A stretch of 64,000 nucleotides of DNA from Polytrichum commune (Eukaryota; Streptophyta; Polytrichopsida; Polytrichales; Polytrichaceae). Shown here piece after piece: positions 35,084 through 46,612 of the stretch. A program made the translations under genes and the position numbers. How positions within the stretch are numbered: the first letter of the stretch is position 1; each line of letters opens with the position of its first letter. The notes beneath the pieces are model-generated. The model was not told the origin of the DNA and ran no database searches. It saw only the letters and a list, made by a program, of their open reading frames with translations. The stretch covers positions 186,001-250,000 of the forward strand of contig OX485804.1 of NCBI GenBank assembly GCA_950295325.1, written 5' to 3'.

Positions 35084-36345
35084 AGTGGTTGCGGCCCGCC
35101 GTCGCCGGTGCGGTCCGCGCCTTTCTAAGGTTTCCGAGTCGAAACGGAATCCCTAACACTAACTCAATTCGGTATTTTTAACTACTTTAATGATTTTAGT
35201 TTTTCTCCTCAATTCTAACTAGCCTACCTAACAATCTACCAATAAAGTACTCTACTTATTATGTTTTCCTCGCTCAAACCTATTCCTTAATCTTAAGACA
35301 CGGTTTCTTAAGGTTTTAAGAAAAGGCGGGCCGCGACAATAGGCTTAGAGCATCCAAGGCCACATCATTGCCCCTTGCCAACTAATTAATATTTATAAAA
35401 TAACTATGATGGAGAAAATAGGTCTTACATGCCAACTCGGAGGTGTTTTATTAAAGTAAGCTCCATCCGAGCTTCTTGATGGACTCATCCGATTTTCGTT
35501 ACCGGATGACTTTACTTGAGTGCCACGAATCCCCGGCCATGTGTTGGCAAGTTCTTCGTTAGGCAACTTATGTCACCTTCATTAGTTGATGTCATGTTTT
35601 GAGGTTAATTGTTCTAATGCATGAGAACAAAACTGCGTTGATGGCTATCGTCTTGGGTTTTTTTTTATGTCTAAGAGTTTTTAATGATAATTTCATTTAG
35701 TACTTTTCATGGGTTCAAAAGATCTACCCATAAATGCTTTGCTTAAGTCTTAAATGCCCATGTAGAGCATGTGATAAGTGAATCTATGTTACTATATAGC
35801 AAAAGAAAACATTTAGTTAAACATTTGGAATTGTGCCATGTGGTATTGAGCAAGTTATACATTATAAGCCTCTATTTACCCAATGATATATGAGCATAAT
35901 TTTTGTCATCACCAAATTCTTTAAGAAAACGTCATGCTCTCTTGTAATTCCTTTCGCTCTTGTACCCATAGACCTCAAATGTTGTTTTTACAATATGTCA
36001 TACCTTCTTATCTCTCTACAAATTTTGTAGAAACTTTCATGTGGTTCCAAGTAATTTATGATATAAAAATGGTTGATTTCAACTTTGTTTAGCCAAATCA
36101 TTCAATCAAAGAAGACATCCCCATGTTGGCATGCATGGGTGGTCACGAAAGCCTTTGAAATGAAAGAACCATACCCCAATCCAACCACTATCCAATCACT
36201 TAGCAAGTCTAATAGCACAAGGTTGGTTCATATTACATTTCTTGACCTCAAACTAGCCCAAGACGATGTACTTTAACAATGCAACAAGGTTCACACGTGG
36301 ATGGAGATGCAAACCGTAATATATATATATATGTATATGTATATA
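35084..36345. other. Upstream flank of paralogue B and gene-free DNA
   Basis: The first 250 bp keep the island's composition and may hold the leader or promoter of the minus-strand gene. From about 35340 the DNA becomes AT-rich and I see no gene. A 20-bp sequence at 35519-35538 is the exact reverse complement of 30326-30345. Confidence 0.4.
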
Positions 36346-37105
36346 GGGGCCATTCACAGTTGGGGTACTACTTTTGGGACAAAGGACTTAAGGACTTTGT
36401 CGCATTGATCTTGGTTTTTATCATGATTTACTATTATTTGATCAATAAATTTTACATAAATAAGTAGATAGTTCATAAGCTTTATCAAGAAATATTTTTA
36501 TTATTATTTAATAATCACCCTAAACCCTAAACCCTAAACCCTAGGCCACATCAGTGGCATTTTTTTGCTATTTAGGTGTGCATTGGTGGTCAATTATTTC
36601 CTGTTATGTATCTTGGTACCTTGGTAAAAGTGTCATGTGTCCATTCATATAAATTTTTTTGTCCAATTCTAATACTAGACGTTCCTTTTACGTGTGGCCG
36701 TGAGTATATGTATATTTGGACATGTTTGGTGCCACATGTAAAGTTGGGCAATTGCTATTCAATACATATTTGGTTCTATTGGTACACACTTGAACGATGA
36801 GTGTGAGGAAAAAATTTGGGATCGTTTCGATTGATTCTTGTTGTCCTTTTCATTCCTTGATCCTAAGGTGAACAATTAAGACAACACTCCTGAATGTCCT
36901 TTAAGGAATCAAAAGTATATCTTAGATGACCCTATTCCTTCTAAATTAACTTTGTCAGTGTACTCGATATGGAGTATGAAATGTAGGTATGATCCAAAAT
37001 ATGCTTCACAATACAAATCTAAGCATACCAAGCATGTGAAGTTATCCAAAAAAGTCCGTTTTCCGTTAGACGGCCAAAAGTAGTACCCCGACCGTGAATG
37101 GCCCC
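36346..37105. mobile_element. 760-bp terminal-inverted-repeat element
   Basis: Termini 36346-36377 and 37074-37105 are inverted repeats of 32 bp that match at 30 positions, starting GGGGCCATTCAC and including GGGGTACTACTTTTGG. Both flanks show the same 18-bp AT-rich sequence (TATATGTATATGTATATA), which is either a target duplication or pre-existing microsatellite. The interior has no transposase; a 74-codon frame at 36576-36800 is not recognisable. It is a non-autonomous DNA transposon of unassigned superfamily. Confidence 0.85.
36528..36545. repeat. Interstitial telomere-type repeat (CCCTAAA)n
   Basis: About three units of CCCTAAA lie inside the 760-bp TIR element. This is the Arabidopsis-type telomere sequence found in most land plants. 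The run is too short to be a former chromosome end. Confidence 0.85.
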
Positions 37106-37170
37106 TATATGTATATGTATATATATAATTTAATATTCTCTCATTTGACTATCACATTCCGAAACCAATT

Positions 37171-37740
37171 CACCCCGGGGGGGGGGGGGTGACCGGCTGA
37201 AAAGTAAAAACCAATAAGAATAATTATAGGGTGCTTTTAATTCATTGGCAAGAAAATTTATAGAAACTTTGGATCTACCATAGCCTACTAATATTGCGAA
37301 ACATGCCATTATATATAATTTAATATGAGGAAACTCCCACTTTAGGTTTGAGGCAGAAAGAAGTTAGTATGACAAAAATAATAGATGGATTTATATATAT
37401 ATATATGATACATGCAAAATGGATGAAAATTGAACAAGTGGGTTATGATGCGTACACTCTTCTTTCACCAATATATAGCAATGTGGATATACGCCATGCC
37501 ATATTGAAGTCTTAAGTCTTCCTTCGTACGGAACGAGTAAATCAAAAATTTATAAGCAATTTAGCATCTTTTGAAATAATCTAGGTTTTCTTTTATACTT
37601 ACCTATAAGGTGTTGAATATTTGGTGAAGTTTCTTTTTTCTACTAAAGTTCCCTAAAATCCAAATGAGAAGGTCAATAGCCCCCATAAAAATACCCTTTG
37701 TATGCACATGGTTACATAACACAAGAAGGAGTGACCCCCT
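37171..37740. repeat. Dispersed repeat family R3, copy 1
   Basis: This matches 47453-48037 in inverted orientation along its full length. Shared landmarks include the G/C homopolymer end, CTACCATAGCCTAC, ATGGATGAAAATTGAA, TATACGCCATGCCATATT, AATCAAAAATTTATAAG, TTGAATATTTxGTGAA and the end AACACAAGAxGGAGTxACCCC. A run of 13 G lies at 37177-37189. It is non-coding. One end resembles a hAT-like CAGGGGG terminus, but no target duplication was resolved. Confidence 0.8.
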
Positions 37741-40700
37741 GAGAATGCACCACAACCATTATCTTTGATGGTTTTTCAACACTATCATAAGCAACCTTAT
37801 AGTCCTTAATATAGTTATCAATATAGGTTTTTAACTCCTAACCTATAGGAAGAAAAATTGGCCTACATTGTATATTGTCCATTTAGTGTACAAAGGAAAC
37901 TTTGGATGGTAATTAGTGTTTTTCAAAATATATAAACATCCAATATTATTTCTATTAGTAGTAGCTTGCCATGTACTATTGAGTGCCATCTATGCCTCCC
38001 AAACTCCTTGTGATTCATTTTGTTGTAACACTGGGGGAGGTGACTATCGGAATTTTAGAAAACCAAACGTGAAATAATAAAAAATAGGGTCAAATTAATT
38101 AGTTTAGGGTTAATTTAATAATTTCATTAGATCTACAATAGCATTGGGAATTTCCCCCCTACATGAATATATGTAAAATAGGGGTGGTGGATAATGCCTT
38201 CATTTCTGTAATGAGTAGAAAATAAAATAGGGTCATAGACAAAGGATCCCCTTAAAAATATGTAATTGGATCAGTAGAATAATTATAGGTTTGACTACTT
38301 GGATGAAGAATTGTGTAGTTTTTGTTCAAAGCATGTTAGTATGAAGGGAAATGTCAAGGGATTTTTTTGGGGAAAATAATGTATCGGTGCTCCTCAACGG
38401 CTGTTGGGTTTTGCAACGGTGCTGAACATGTGGGACCTCGCTAGATGCTTAGAACCTGACAGCCTCCGCCGTCACCCTAGATTGCTACCTGTGATCAGTT
38501 TTGGTTTTGTCACAACCTCAGTCCTCGATCGTCAAGCTCATGTTTTTTTAAGCATCTTCTAGGGTTTCTTTCATGCAAATTGATGGTGTGGAGTGGCCAC
38601 TTCCTTTGTAATGTTTTCCGCATGTACTTGGTTTAGAGTTTAGGTTGTAAATGTTTGTTACAAGGTTTGAATGGGATTAGAGTTGAATGTGCTTGTGAAC
38701 ATAATTAAAGTAATTGTTTAAAAAATATGTATTTAAATTTGTTATCTTTGAATGCAATCTTGTATTTTTGGAGTAGGTAGTTGTGCAAAATTTCATGTCT
38801 TGTCAAGACTGATTGTATTTCTTGTTTGTTCTCTTTGTGTTTACAACTTGTCTATTTCAACTTGTATATATTGTTATCTCCATGTTTATTGGTAACCCTT
38901 TAACTAATATCCAAGTGCTATTGGTTGTGTTTTGAATGGTTTAGGATTGGTATTATTAACTGAAACCAAATGAATGACAATTTGAACGATATGGAATGTT
39001 TGTTGCTCACATAGTCGGTTTCGTAATGATATAGTATTTTGTCCACTATTTGGTACTTGTATGATTTATAAAAAATATAATGTGCCAAAAATTAGCCTCT
39101 CGAAAAAATTACAAATAAATATAGGGTGCTAAAAAAAACCTCAAAATAGTTATTTAGCTACAAGTAGGGAGATAAAAAAAATATTGAGATGTGCATAATT
39201 ATCCCCCCATTATCGCACGTGGTTACAAAATGTAAGAGGGTGTGATCGCCCCAAATTGTGACAACAACCACTTTGCCAAGTAACCACATACACATAATGC
39301 CCATTCAAAGTATATTGAAAATGTCACAAGAGCTAAACACACACATACATTCTTAAGCTATTTAACCTTCCCGGATGATGTTATTCTTCCTCCATACACT
39401 GCAATACGAATGATATTCTTTCTCAATGTCATTACAACATTGCTTCACAGAATAACCATGTAGGCCCATAATGCTTATTTCAAATCCTACTCTCATATTC
39501 AAAAACTTGTGTAAGCTGGATATACCCATATGTGGTTAACCTTTTTCATCCTTCCCAACCTGTTACAATTCTCAATGTTGTTGCAAGGGTCTCTTTGCAT
39601 AATAAACACGTGGGCCCATTAGTATTGTATCATCGAGCATGCCCTAGTCAAGTTTATAAGTAGGTCCCTTCTCTTTCAAATTTTACAAGACGATGGTATT
39701 CTTCCTCCACACACCCCAACATGGGCATCTCCCATTTCACTAATCGAGGTTCTTCAATAAGTCCTCTACTTTGTAAGCTTGTGCATAAACAATTTAAGAG
39801 TCTCATATTGTGTCCAACGTAAAAAAAAAAAGGTGTACACCACCCATTTCTAAACAATGTGCCTCCATGTGAAGCAATCCATTCACCCATTCTTCACACC
39901 TTTACCTCTTTACCTTTATCACACCCATACTTTACATTGATTATTTACCTTTATCACATTCCACGTACACTCTAAACTCCGTTATATGAACCCCCTTAAT
40001 GTTTTCTTATATCTTGAATTCCTATAGAATGGATGTTTTAAACCGAAATATCACTCTTTATTTTCATGTTTCTCTCCCATATATCATGGGTTGACTCTAT
40101 GTCTTCCGTAATGTCACATGCTACACTAATCCATTCTTATCATGCACCCATGTTAACACTACATAACTCCTTAATATCATGTGCACTTTGGTTATCACAT
40201 GCATGATATTACAGAGTTTAGAATGTATTTGAGACGAGTGCATAAGTATCTACAAACACCACATGGAAGGAGGCTATTCTGCCCTTGGGACCATAGCATG
40301 GGTAGTTAACATTGAGGACACCCATCCAAGCTTACCCATTCTTAGGTTCCTACAATTAATATGAGATGGGCCGGTATCAAGGAGGTTCCACATGTCCATT
40401 TGTTGGATGGGTACAAGATGGACTGGTCCATGTGACTTGAACTTTAGTATTAAAGTCAAGTTCCATGGAGCAAACCAAATGTCATGGTCCAAAATACTCT
40501 TTTGGCTTCATGGAATGAGCTTCATTTTGGCTTCCCAGACTTGAAAGTCTAATTTCATTTTGCCCCCCACATACGATTTCTTGTGGTAACTTATCCCTGG
40601 CCAGGCCACGTTGGATGGGAAAGGTTACCCTTACTAACTGAAGGAATTCACAAAGTGATCCTGAATACGACTGTAGTAAGTTCCTCCGGCTCCCCGCACA

Positions 40701-41180
40701 CGTACAGACTTAAAGGAGACGACGTTGCCTATTTGTGATGCATGATCCACGTTCTCTGCCACTCTCCCTGCCATTCCTTCCAGCTTGTACGATTACGATG
40801 CTTTGCTTCTCCGTCTTCTTGGACAAAGACCTTGACTTTGCCTCCAACTTACCGTGACTTGTTATCCTCGTGCTTCTTCTTAAGTTATGACTCCTTGGCA
40901 CCTGCAGCGCCCTGTACGAACAATGGATCAGGACAGCACTTGGCAGCAGCAATTCATGTTTCATGGACCTTGTCACACTGAAGCTAACTTGCTCCAATTT
41001 GTAATTCTCATCACCATTCTCTCCAGGTCTTTCTTTGGACTGCCTTGGTCAACCCAAAAAGGGCAAGCAAATGCAAAGGGAAACTTTCCGCCAGTCATTT
41101 CCTTGGGTTGCTGTCTCTTGCTACCTTAAAGTTTACCTCCTTACCTTCCTATTTGCTCACCTTCAGGCATCAGGCTACTT
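37741..41180. other. Gene-free stretch
   Basis: No supported gene. From about 40690 to 41180 composition is more balanced; overlapping frames occur on both strands (40742-40981 plus, 40710-40997 minus) without recognisable domains, so this may be an upstream regulatory region or a decayed sequence rather than a gene. Confidence 0.45.
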
Positions 41181-41188
41181 ATTCATTT

Positions 41189-41202
41189 ATATATATATAA
41201 AT
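41189..41202 (+). promoter_or_regulatory. TATA-like element upstream of the lectin receptor kinase
   Basis: A TATATATATAAA run lies about 440 bp before the ATG at 41645. It would imply a long 5' leader. It is a candidate only; a simple AT repeat is the alternative. Confidence 0.25.
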
Positions 41203-41644
41203 CCTATATACGTGGGGTCAACCCTTAAGATTCCTTTGCGAGAACCTTAAAACAGAACAACATTCATAGGAAACTTTACTAAGTTGGGTCCAAATTCCCT
41301 CTGCAGCACTCTACCCAAGGAAATCACCTTGCGAGGGCTGCTATTTGAATAGGACAGTACGAGAACTACTGGTCATGTAAGTTATATTTTCAGTAAGGAG
41401 TTACTCTGATCGATGTGTAGACTGAGTTTGGCTTACTCACAGCATCTCTTGCTTTTGGGCACACTGTCGAGCTCCAGAACTGCAATGCATTCACACAGAT
41501 GCAGAGCACATGACATTCGATCGGCTCATGCTAGAATACTAAATCCATGCAGATCAAGTGCGTCACTTTCAAGCTGGATTGTGACCTTAATTGAGTTGCA
41601 TGCATGCTTCCGGTGATACGATGCTCTAGTCGTGAGCTGATCCG

Positions 41645-43948
41645 ATGTCGAGCTTGCACCTGTGGGTGGGCTGCGGCGTCCCCATAGCCGCGGCTTGCAA
41701 TTTGTTGGTGCTCATGTACTCTAGCATATGTCACTTAGTTGCAAGTCAGAACACTAATTTCAGTTTTCCATCGTTCACTTCGGCAGACCAATTCATTCTC
41801 CTGGGAAATGTGAACTACTCTGCAGACGACAGCTCTTTCCTCATCGACTCTGCACAATTACTAGGCTCCGGTGGCAAGCTGCTTTACAAGGAGAAGGTGA
41901 GGGTAACAACTCTAAATTCAACTGGCACAACACTCACCACAGCTTCCTTCAACACCTACTTCACGTTCGAGATCACCACTGCAAATCCAGGGCAGCAGGC
42001 GGGAGATGGATTAGCGTTTGCATTCGCGGCCGACAACCATACTCTAGGAGACGAAGGATCCAACATGTGCCTTCTCAAACAAGCGAATGACGGGTTGGCC
42101 ACGAACAAACTCTTGGCCGTGGAGTTTGACACTTTTCGGAATGTCTATCTCAATGATCCGAGTGACAGCCACATCGGGGTGGATGTGAACAGCATGAATT
42201 CCACAGCACTCTACAATCTGTGTGGAGCAGGAGGACCTACGTCGCAGCAAACAAACTGCTCCTATCTTGCTAACGGCGGGCCGTTCACAACTTGGGTTGA
42301 CTACAATGGGACAGGCCAGACACTCGAAGTGCGGTTCGTGAATGGGACCTATTCCAGCGGAAAGAGACCGGCAAACTTCACGATTCAGGTTCAGAATCTT
42401 GACCTAGGCAACGTGTTCAATGCAGACTACATGTACGTAGGATTCAGCGCAAGCACGGGGTCAGTGAGCGAGGTTCACAAAATAAGGTCCTGGAGCTTCG
42501 TGAGTAGTGGCATGCCGGAGGTTAATCTTCTTGGTGCACCGTCTGGAGCCTTGCCTGCACCTGATCATGCAAGCACTAGAGTTAATGTTGCTGCTCTCAT
42601 TTCTGGCGTTGTGGGAGGGTTGGTAGCATTTGGTATGCTCCTTGTGGTCATCTTCCTCCTGTGTAGACGGAGAGAAATTAACTCCAACTTTAAGAAACAG
42701 CAGCAACCTGAAAATAATCCAACAATGAATTATGTCCTCGGACCTCGAAGGTTTACCTACGCGGAACTCAGCGCGGCGACCAAAAACTTCAGCGAAAGTG
42801 AGCGTTTGGGCAGCGGTGGATATGGAGTGGTCTACAAGGGCATTTTGGAGGCCTCGGGCACCTTGGTAGCCGTGAAGCGCATGAGCCGCGAGTCGCAGGA
42901 AGGCGAAGAGGGCTTCTTAGCGGAGGCATGTAGCATCAGCCAGATTCGCCATCGAAATTTGGTGCAACTGCAGGGATGGTGCCACGAGGATGGACGATTT
43001 CTGCTTGTTTATGACTACATGCCCAACGGAAGTCTGGATCGATGGCTCTTCGAAAATACCCGAGAAGAAAGAAAGGAGGATCAGTTTAAGCACCATAATT
43101 TTGTTCCAGATGTGCTTGCCTGGGATTTGCGGTACCAAATTCTAAGTGGAGTGGCGGCAGCGCTGTCCTACTTGCACGAGGAGTGGAAGCAATGCGTGTT
43201 GCACAGGGACATCAAGTCCAGCAATGTGATGCTGGACGCCGATTTCGAGGCACATCTCGGGGACTTTGGGCTGGCTCGGTTGATGGATCACAAGAAAGTA
43301 GAGTTTACTACTTTGATGGCAGGCACACTAGGGTACATGGCACCAGAGTTGGCCATCACCAACAAAGCCACAAAGGAAACGGACGTCTACAGCTTCGGAG
43401 TGCTGGTCATTGAAGTGGTCTGCGGAAAGAGACCACTGGATTTAGTCACTACGGAGCCTGAGGATATGGTGCTCGTGGATACCGTTTGGCGAGCTCATGA
43501 AGCGGGAAATCTGTTGAGCGTCGCAGACGCAAGGCTAGCAATTACTACTAAAACTCCACTCTCAGCTACGGTCTTCGAGGTTGATCAGGAGGACATGTTT
43601 ATGCAATCTCATGTTTCGCAACTGCGTGACAATGCCATAGACTCCACAAACAGTAGCTGCTATCACTCTTTTTCAGAATTTGTACTACCACTAGAACCCG
43701 ATTCTGTTGCTGAAGAGGACGAGAAGATCGTCACATACCTGCTCCAATTAGGGCTGTTGTGTTGCCATCCAATTCCCGAGGCAAGACCATCAATGCGACT
43801 TGTGAATCAGTCGTTTCACACAAGAGATCTTGGCGTGTTGCCGCCACTTCCCTCCTCCCAGCCTCCAGCGAAGCACTACAAGTGGTTCAGTGATACTCCG
43901 CCATCCGTTCCATCATCGGTAGACTTGCTTTCGACGATGTCCGTGTGA
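41645..43948 (+). CDS. L-type lectin receptor-like kinase (LecRK), intronless
   Basis: A 767-residue single-exon receptor kinase of the plasma membrane. A hydrophobic N-terminus (about 1-35) acts as signal peptide. Residues about 38-285 form a legume-type lectin domain (GDGLAFAFA, VEFDTFRN, SHIGVDVNS). A transmembrane segment lies at about 314-338, followed by RRR. The Ser/Thr kinase domain starts near 369 (RRFTYAELSAATKNFS). It has the Gly loop GSGGYGVV, catalytic Lys411, HRDIKSSN with Asp522, DFG Asp540 and GYMAPELA, so all key residues are intact (RD type). Between subdomains X and XI, about residues 632-693, there is an insertion of some 45-50 residues before LLQLGLLCCHP. Members of the family sense extracellular signals in defence and stress; the ligand is unknown. 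No introns, stops or shifts are seen. Composition is GC-richer than the surrounding DNA. Confidence 0.95.
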   Translation: MSSLHLWVGCGVPIAAACNLLVLMYSSICHLVASQNTNFSFPSFTSADQFILLGNVNYSADDSSFLIDSAQLLGSGGKLLYKEKVRVTTLNSTGTTLTTASFNTYFTFEITTANPGQQAGDGLAFAFAADNHTLGDEGSNMCLLKQANDGLATNKLLAVEFDTFRNVYLNDPSDSHIGVDVNSMNSTALYNLCGAGGPTSQQTNCSYLANGGPFTTWVDYNGTGQTLEVRFVNGTYSSGKRPANFTIQVQNLDLGNVFNADYMYVGFSASTGSVSEVHKIRSWSFVSSGMPEVNLLGAPSGALPAPDHASTRVNVAALISGVVGGLVAFGMLLVVIFLLCRRREINSNFKKQQQPENNPTMNYVLGPRRFTYAELSAATKNFSESERLGSGGYGVVYKGILEASGTLVAVKRMSRESQEGEEGFLAEACSISQIRHRNLVQLQGWCHEDGRFLLVYDYMPNGSLDRWLFENTREERKEDQFKHHNFVPDVLAWDLRYQILSGVAAALSYLHEEWKQCVLHRDIKSSNVMLDADFEAHLGDFGLARLMDHKKVEFTTLMAGTLGYMAPELAITNKATKETDVYSFGVLVIEVVCGKRPLDLVTTEPEDMVLVDTVWRAHEAGNLLSVADARLAITTKTPLSATVFEVDQEDMFMQSHVSQLRDNAIDSTNSSCYHSFSEFVLPLEPDSVAEEDEKIVTYLLQLGLLCCHPIPEARPSMRLVNQSFHTRDLGVLPPLPSSQPPAKHYKWFSDTPPSVPSSVDLLSTMSV

Positions 43949-45810
43949 ATACTGTACAAGCGATTGGTTCGAACAAGAACATACATTGGTAGCACCATAT
44001 TCTCGACATAAACTTTTACCCTGAGACATCAACAATTTCGAAATTTTCCCTGATTGGTCTATTTCACCTTCAATCTCATTCGATCCCAGTGAGTGAAGAT
44101 TATAGCTATTACTTTTGATGATTTTGGCCAGAGCTAACGATCAGCAGCAGGTGCTATGGTGGATCGTGGGCCAACAAAGGGATTCAGTTCATTCACCGGG
44201 GAGCTTCAGTCGAGGTACATGGCCGATTGCTCTTCAGGAGCAGATTAACGTAGTGACAGCAGCGATTATCAGCTCGGCGAATCTCGATGCTGGATGATTG
44301 CAATTGTGAGACCTCTCAATCTGCTCAATCTCGAACAGCACCCTCTTGAGGATCATGGTAAGTAATTTAAAGTGCCGCAGAAGGGACACCATCTTCCCTC
44401 TGGTCGTCTTAAGTTAAGGTTTTCATAAGGAATCGTAAAGGTGGACTCCACCTGCAGCAACAAATTATTGCAATAACAGAAGCGATTATCAGTTTGGAGA
44501 AGCTTGATAATGGTCGTTGCAACTGCGAGACCTCTCAAGATGCTTAATCTCGAACAACATCTTCTCGAGGATTAGGGGAGATTGTTGCACAAGGGACATC
44601 ATTTTTGAGTCTATGTCCTCAGTTTCTTGGGGTGCGTTGTTATTACCATGCAAATCCTAGGTAGGGGAGTAGGTAAGGTTTGGAAAGACCTTGGTGGTCG
44701 TCTTGTTTCAAGGTTTTCACTGGGAATCCCAAGTGTTTGAGGTGTTTATACTTCAGAATGAGCATGGAGAAGATGATAAGTAAGGAGATACTGAGATTAG
44801 TAGGTTGCAGGCGACGCTGAGCCCCCCAAAACGGCGGGGTCCCTCTCAACATTTACCTAAGATAATTTTTAGTTGTTTGAGATTAAGAATGGATAATTTG
44901 GGGAACTGCTTGGTTCTCAAACTCAAACTCAGTCTTAGAGTTGCTCTTTGAATCCTTAATCTAGACTAGAGAAATCCAATATCATATTACACAAGTAATA
45001 TTTAACCTCTCAGTCATATCTTGAATTGAATTGAAAATCTTTATATAAATTTATCAAAAGTGGTTCTTCATTTTGAATGTTGTGCAGATGATAGATTTAT
45101 CAAGCTATGCATATAAAGCTTTGGCCGATGGATTGATTGATTATAGGTTGGAATTTTTTTTGTGTTGCAATCGAGGGCAACAGAAATGAGTGGTATGTCA
45201 GTATGATGGTTTGTAGGTGATAGATTTGTGGTGTACAGTTTGGGGTAGGATCATTGATTACTCTGGAAGAGGTTGAAAGCCTCCATTAGAGGTTTGCCCA
45301 CCAAGCCCAACTGTTCAAACTTGAAACTCATTAGGCATGCACAATCGTGTATAGAGGCAGGTATGAAGGTTGATGGACGCTCTGGTGTCTTGTCAAGTGT
45401 CAAAACAATTTGCACTTCACCGAGTTAGTTACTTTGATAAAGGACAATGAATAACAAATCTCCATAGTGTACAACTATCCACTTGAGCATTCATTCAGGC
45501 ACAAAAATTTCAGCTCAGAGTCCTGATCCTAACGTGGTGCCAATAATATTCTTGCCAAGAAGATTAGTATAGGGAGGGGAAACCAAGCCAAGTAGGGATC
45601 TCCCATTCTCCACCACCACACGTGCTAAAGTGGAGATGATTGGGTGAGGTAATAACAATGTCATTATTTTGTGGAGGTAATCTGAACTAAGTCAATCCCA
45701 CCAACTCCTTTTTTGTACAAATTTTGGAATGTCGTAGGGTAGCCATCACCAAGCTTCCAGCCTGGTCACATACATTTGCACCAAGGTTGGACAAGAATAT
45801 AGGTACAATC
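43949..45810. other. 3' flank of the lectin receptor kinase and gene-free DNA
   Basis: No gene beyond short frames. It holds a direct duplication (44258-44735), listed separately. The 3' untranslated region of the kinase gene lies in the first few hundred bases. Confidence 0.4.
44258..44735. repeat. Diverged direct duplication, offset about 220 bp
   Basis: Segments starting at about 44258 and 44477 share GAAGCGATTATCAG-like, GCGAGACCTCTCAA, TTAATCTCGAACA, CTCGAGGAT, an AGGGACA-C/T-CAT block and then GGTCGTCTT and AAGGTTTTCA in order. The copies differ by many substitutions and one insertion. They lie just 3' of the receptor kinase. Confidence 0.75.
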
Positions 45811-46224
45811 CTCGGGGAGTGCACTTAAAGTTAAGACTAGGAATCACGTGAGTGCGTACTTTTGACCCCCCTATGTATGTACTAAAAAATCATCTAAAAA
45901 TTGTAAAAAAAAAAATGAAGTTTTTAAACACAATCTAAATTTCTTGTTGTATAAATTTCAAAAAAAATCAATTGTAAATATTTTTAAATTGATTTTTGAA
46001 GCAAAAAACAACGCATTTTAGTTCAAACTTCTATCATTTTTTTTAATAATTTTTAAAAACTTTTCGTCCTGAAATTTATACCAAGTGATAGATATATACA
46101 TAATGATTTGGCACTTAAAATTTCTTAATTTAAAAACTATTTTAAGGCCAAGTATTGTAGGGGGTATGCCATTAAAACGCACTCACGTGTATTCCTAATC
46201 TTAACTTTAAGTGCACTCCCCGGG
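45811..46224. mobile_element. 414-bp MITE, hAT-like, with 8-bp target duplication
   Basis: Inverted termini of about 50 bp begin C(T/C)CGGGGAGTGCACTTAAAG, continue TTAAGA(C/T)TAGGAAT and end near CACGTGAGTGCGT. The flanks carry the perfect 8-bp duplication GTACAATC at 45803-45810 and 46225-46232. The interior is AT-rich without coding. Length and layout are close to the MITE at 18749-19158 (410 bp), so the two may be one superfamily. Confidence 0.9.
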
Positions 46225-46356
46225 GTACAATCATCATATTAAAAATCATCATTAAATAAGTCATGGGTTAGATCACATCTGCCCTGGGCACGCCTCCTTC
46301 ACTACTCGAGTGAAGCCCATGCTCCCTGTCTGCTCCATTCGATTTCGAAAAATAAA

Positions 46357-46612
46357 ATTGCCCTTGCATTCTTGAAGGCCGCTTGTCCATACAACCCATA
46401 TGGAGTGCACATCAACTTCAAGGTCCAAAATCCAATTTATGTGTTCACTACCATTGAGTAATTAAGTAATTGATTGGGTTTTCATTTTCAAAGTGAAACT
46501 GTCAATAAAACATATGATTAATTTGGAAGTCAAAAATATTACCCAACGCTCATTAATACAAAGGTTATAATTTTTTGTGACTTACCATCGAAAAGGTCTT
46601 TGTCATTCTAAT
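46357..46612. repeat. Dispersed repeat family R2, copy 3 (partial)
   Basis: It matches copies at 30607-30986 and 7742-8117 from GCCCTTGCATTCTTGAAGG to TTTGTCATTCTAAT. The GC-rich end of the family is missing or replaced. Confidence 0.75.

Noticed and set aside
31561-35340. LTRs flanking the paralogue B island
   Set aside because: I compared both edges and found no direct terminal repeat; only the 20-bp inverted sequences further out were found.
40710-40997. Opposed frames of 79 and 95 codons before the receptor kinase
   Set aside because: Both strands give frames of similar quality with no motif, so neither is supported.
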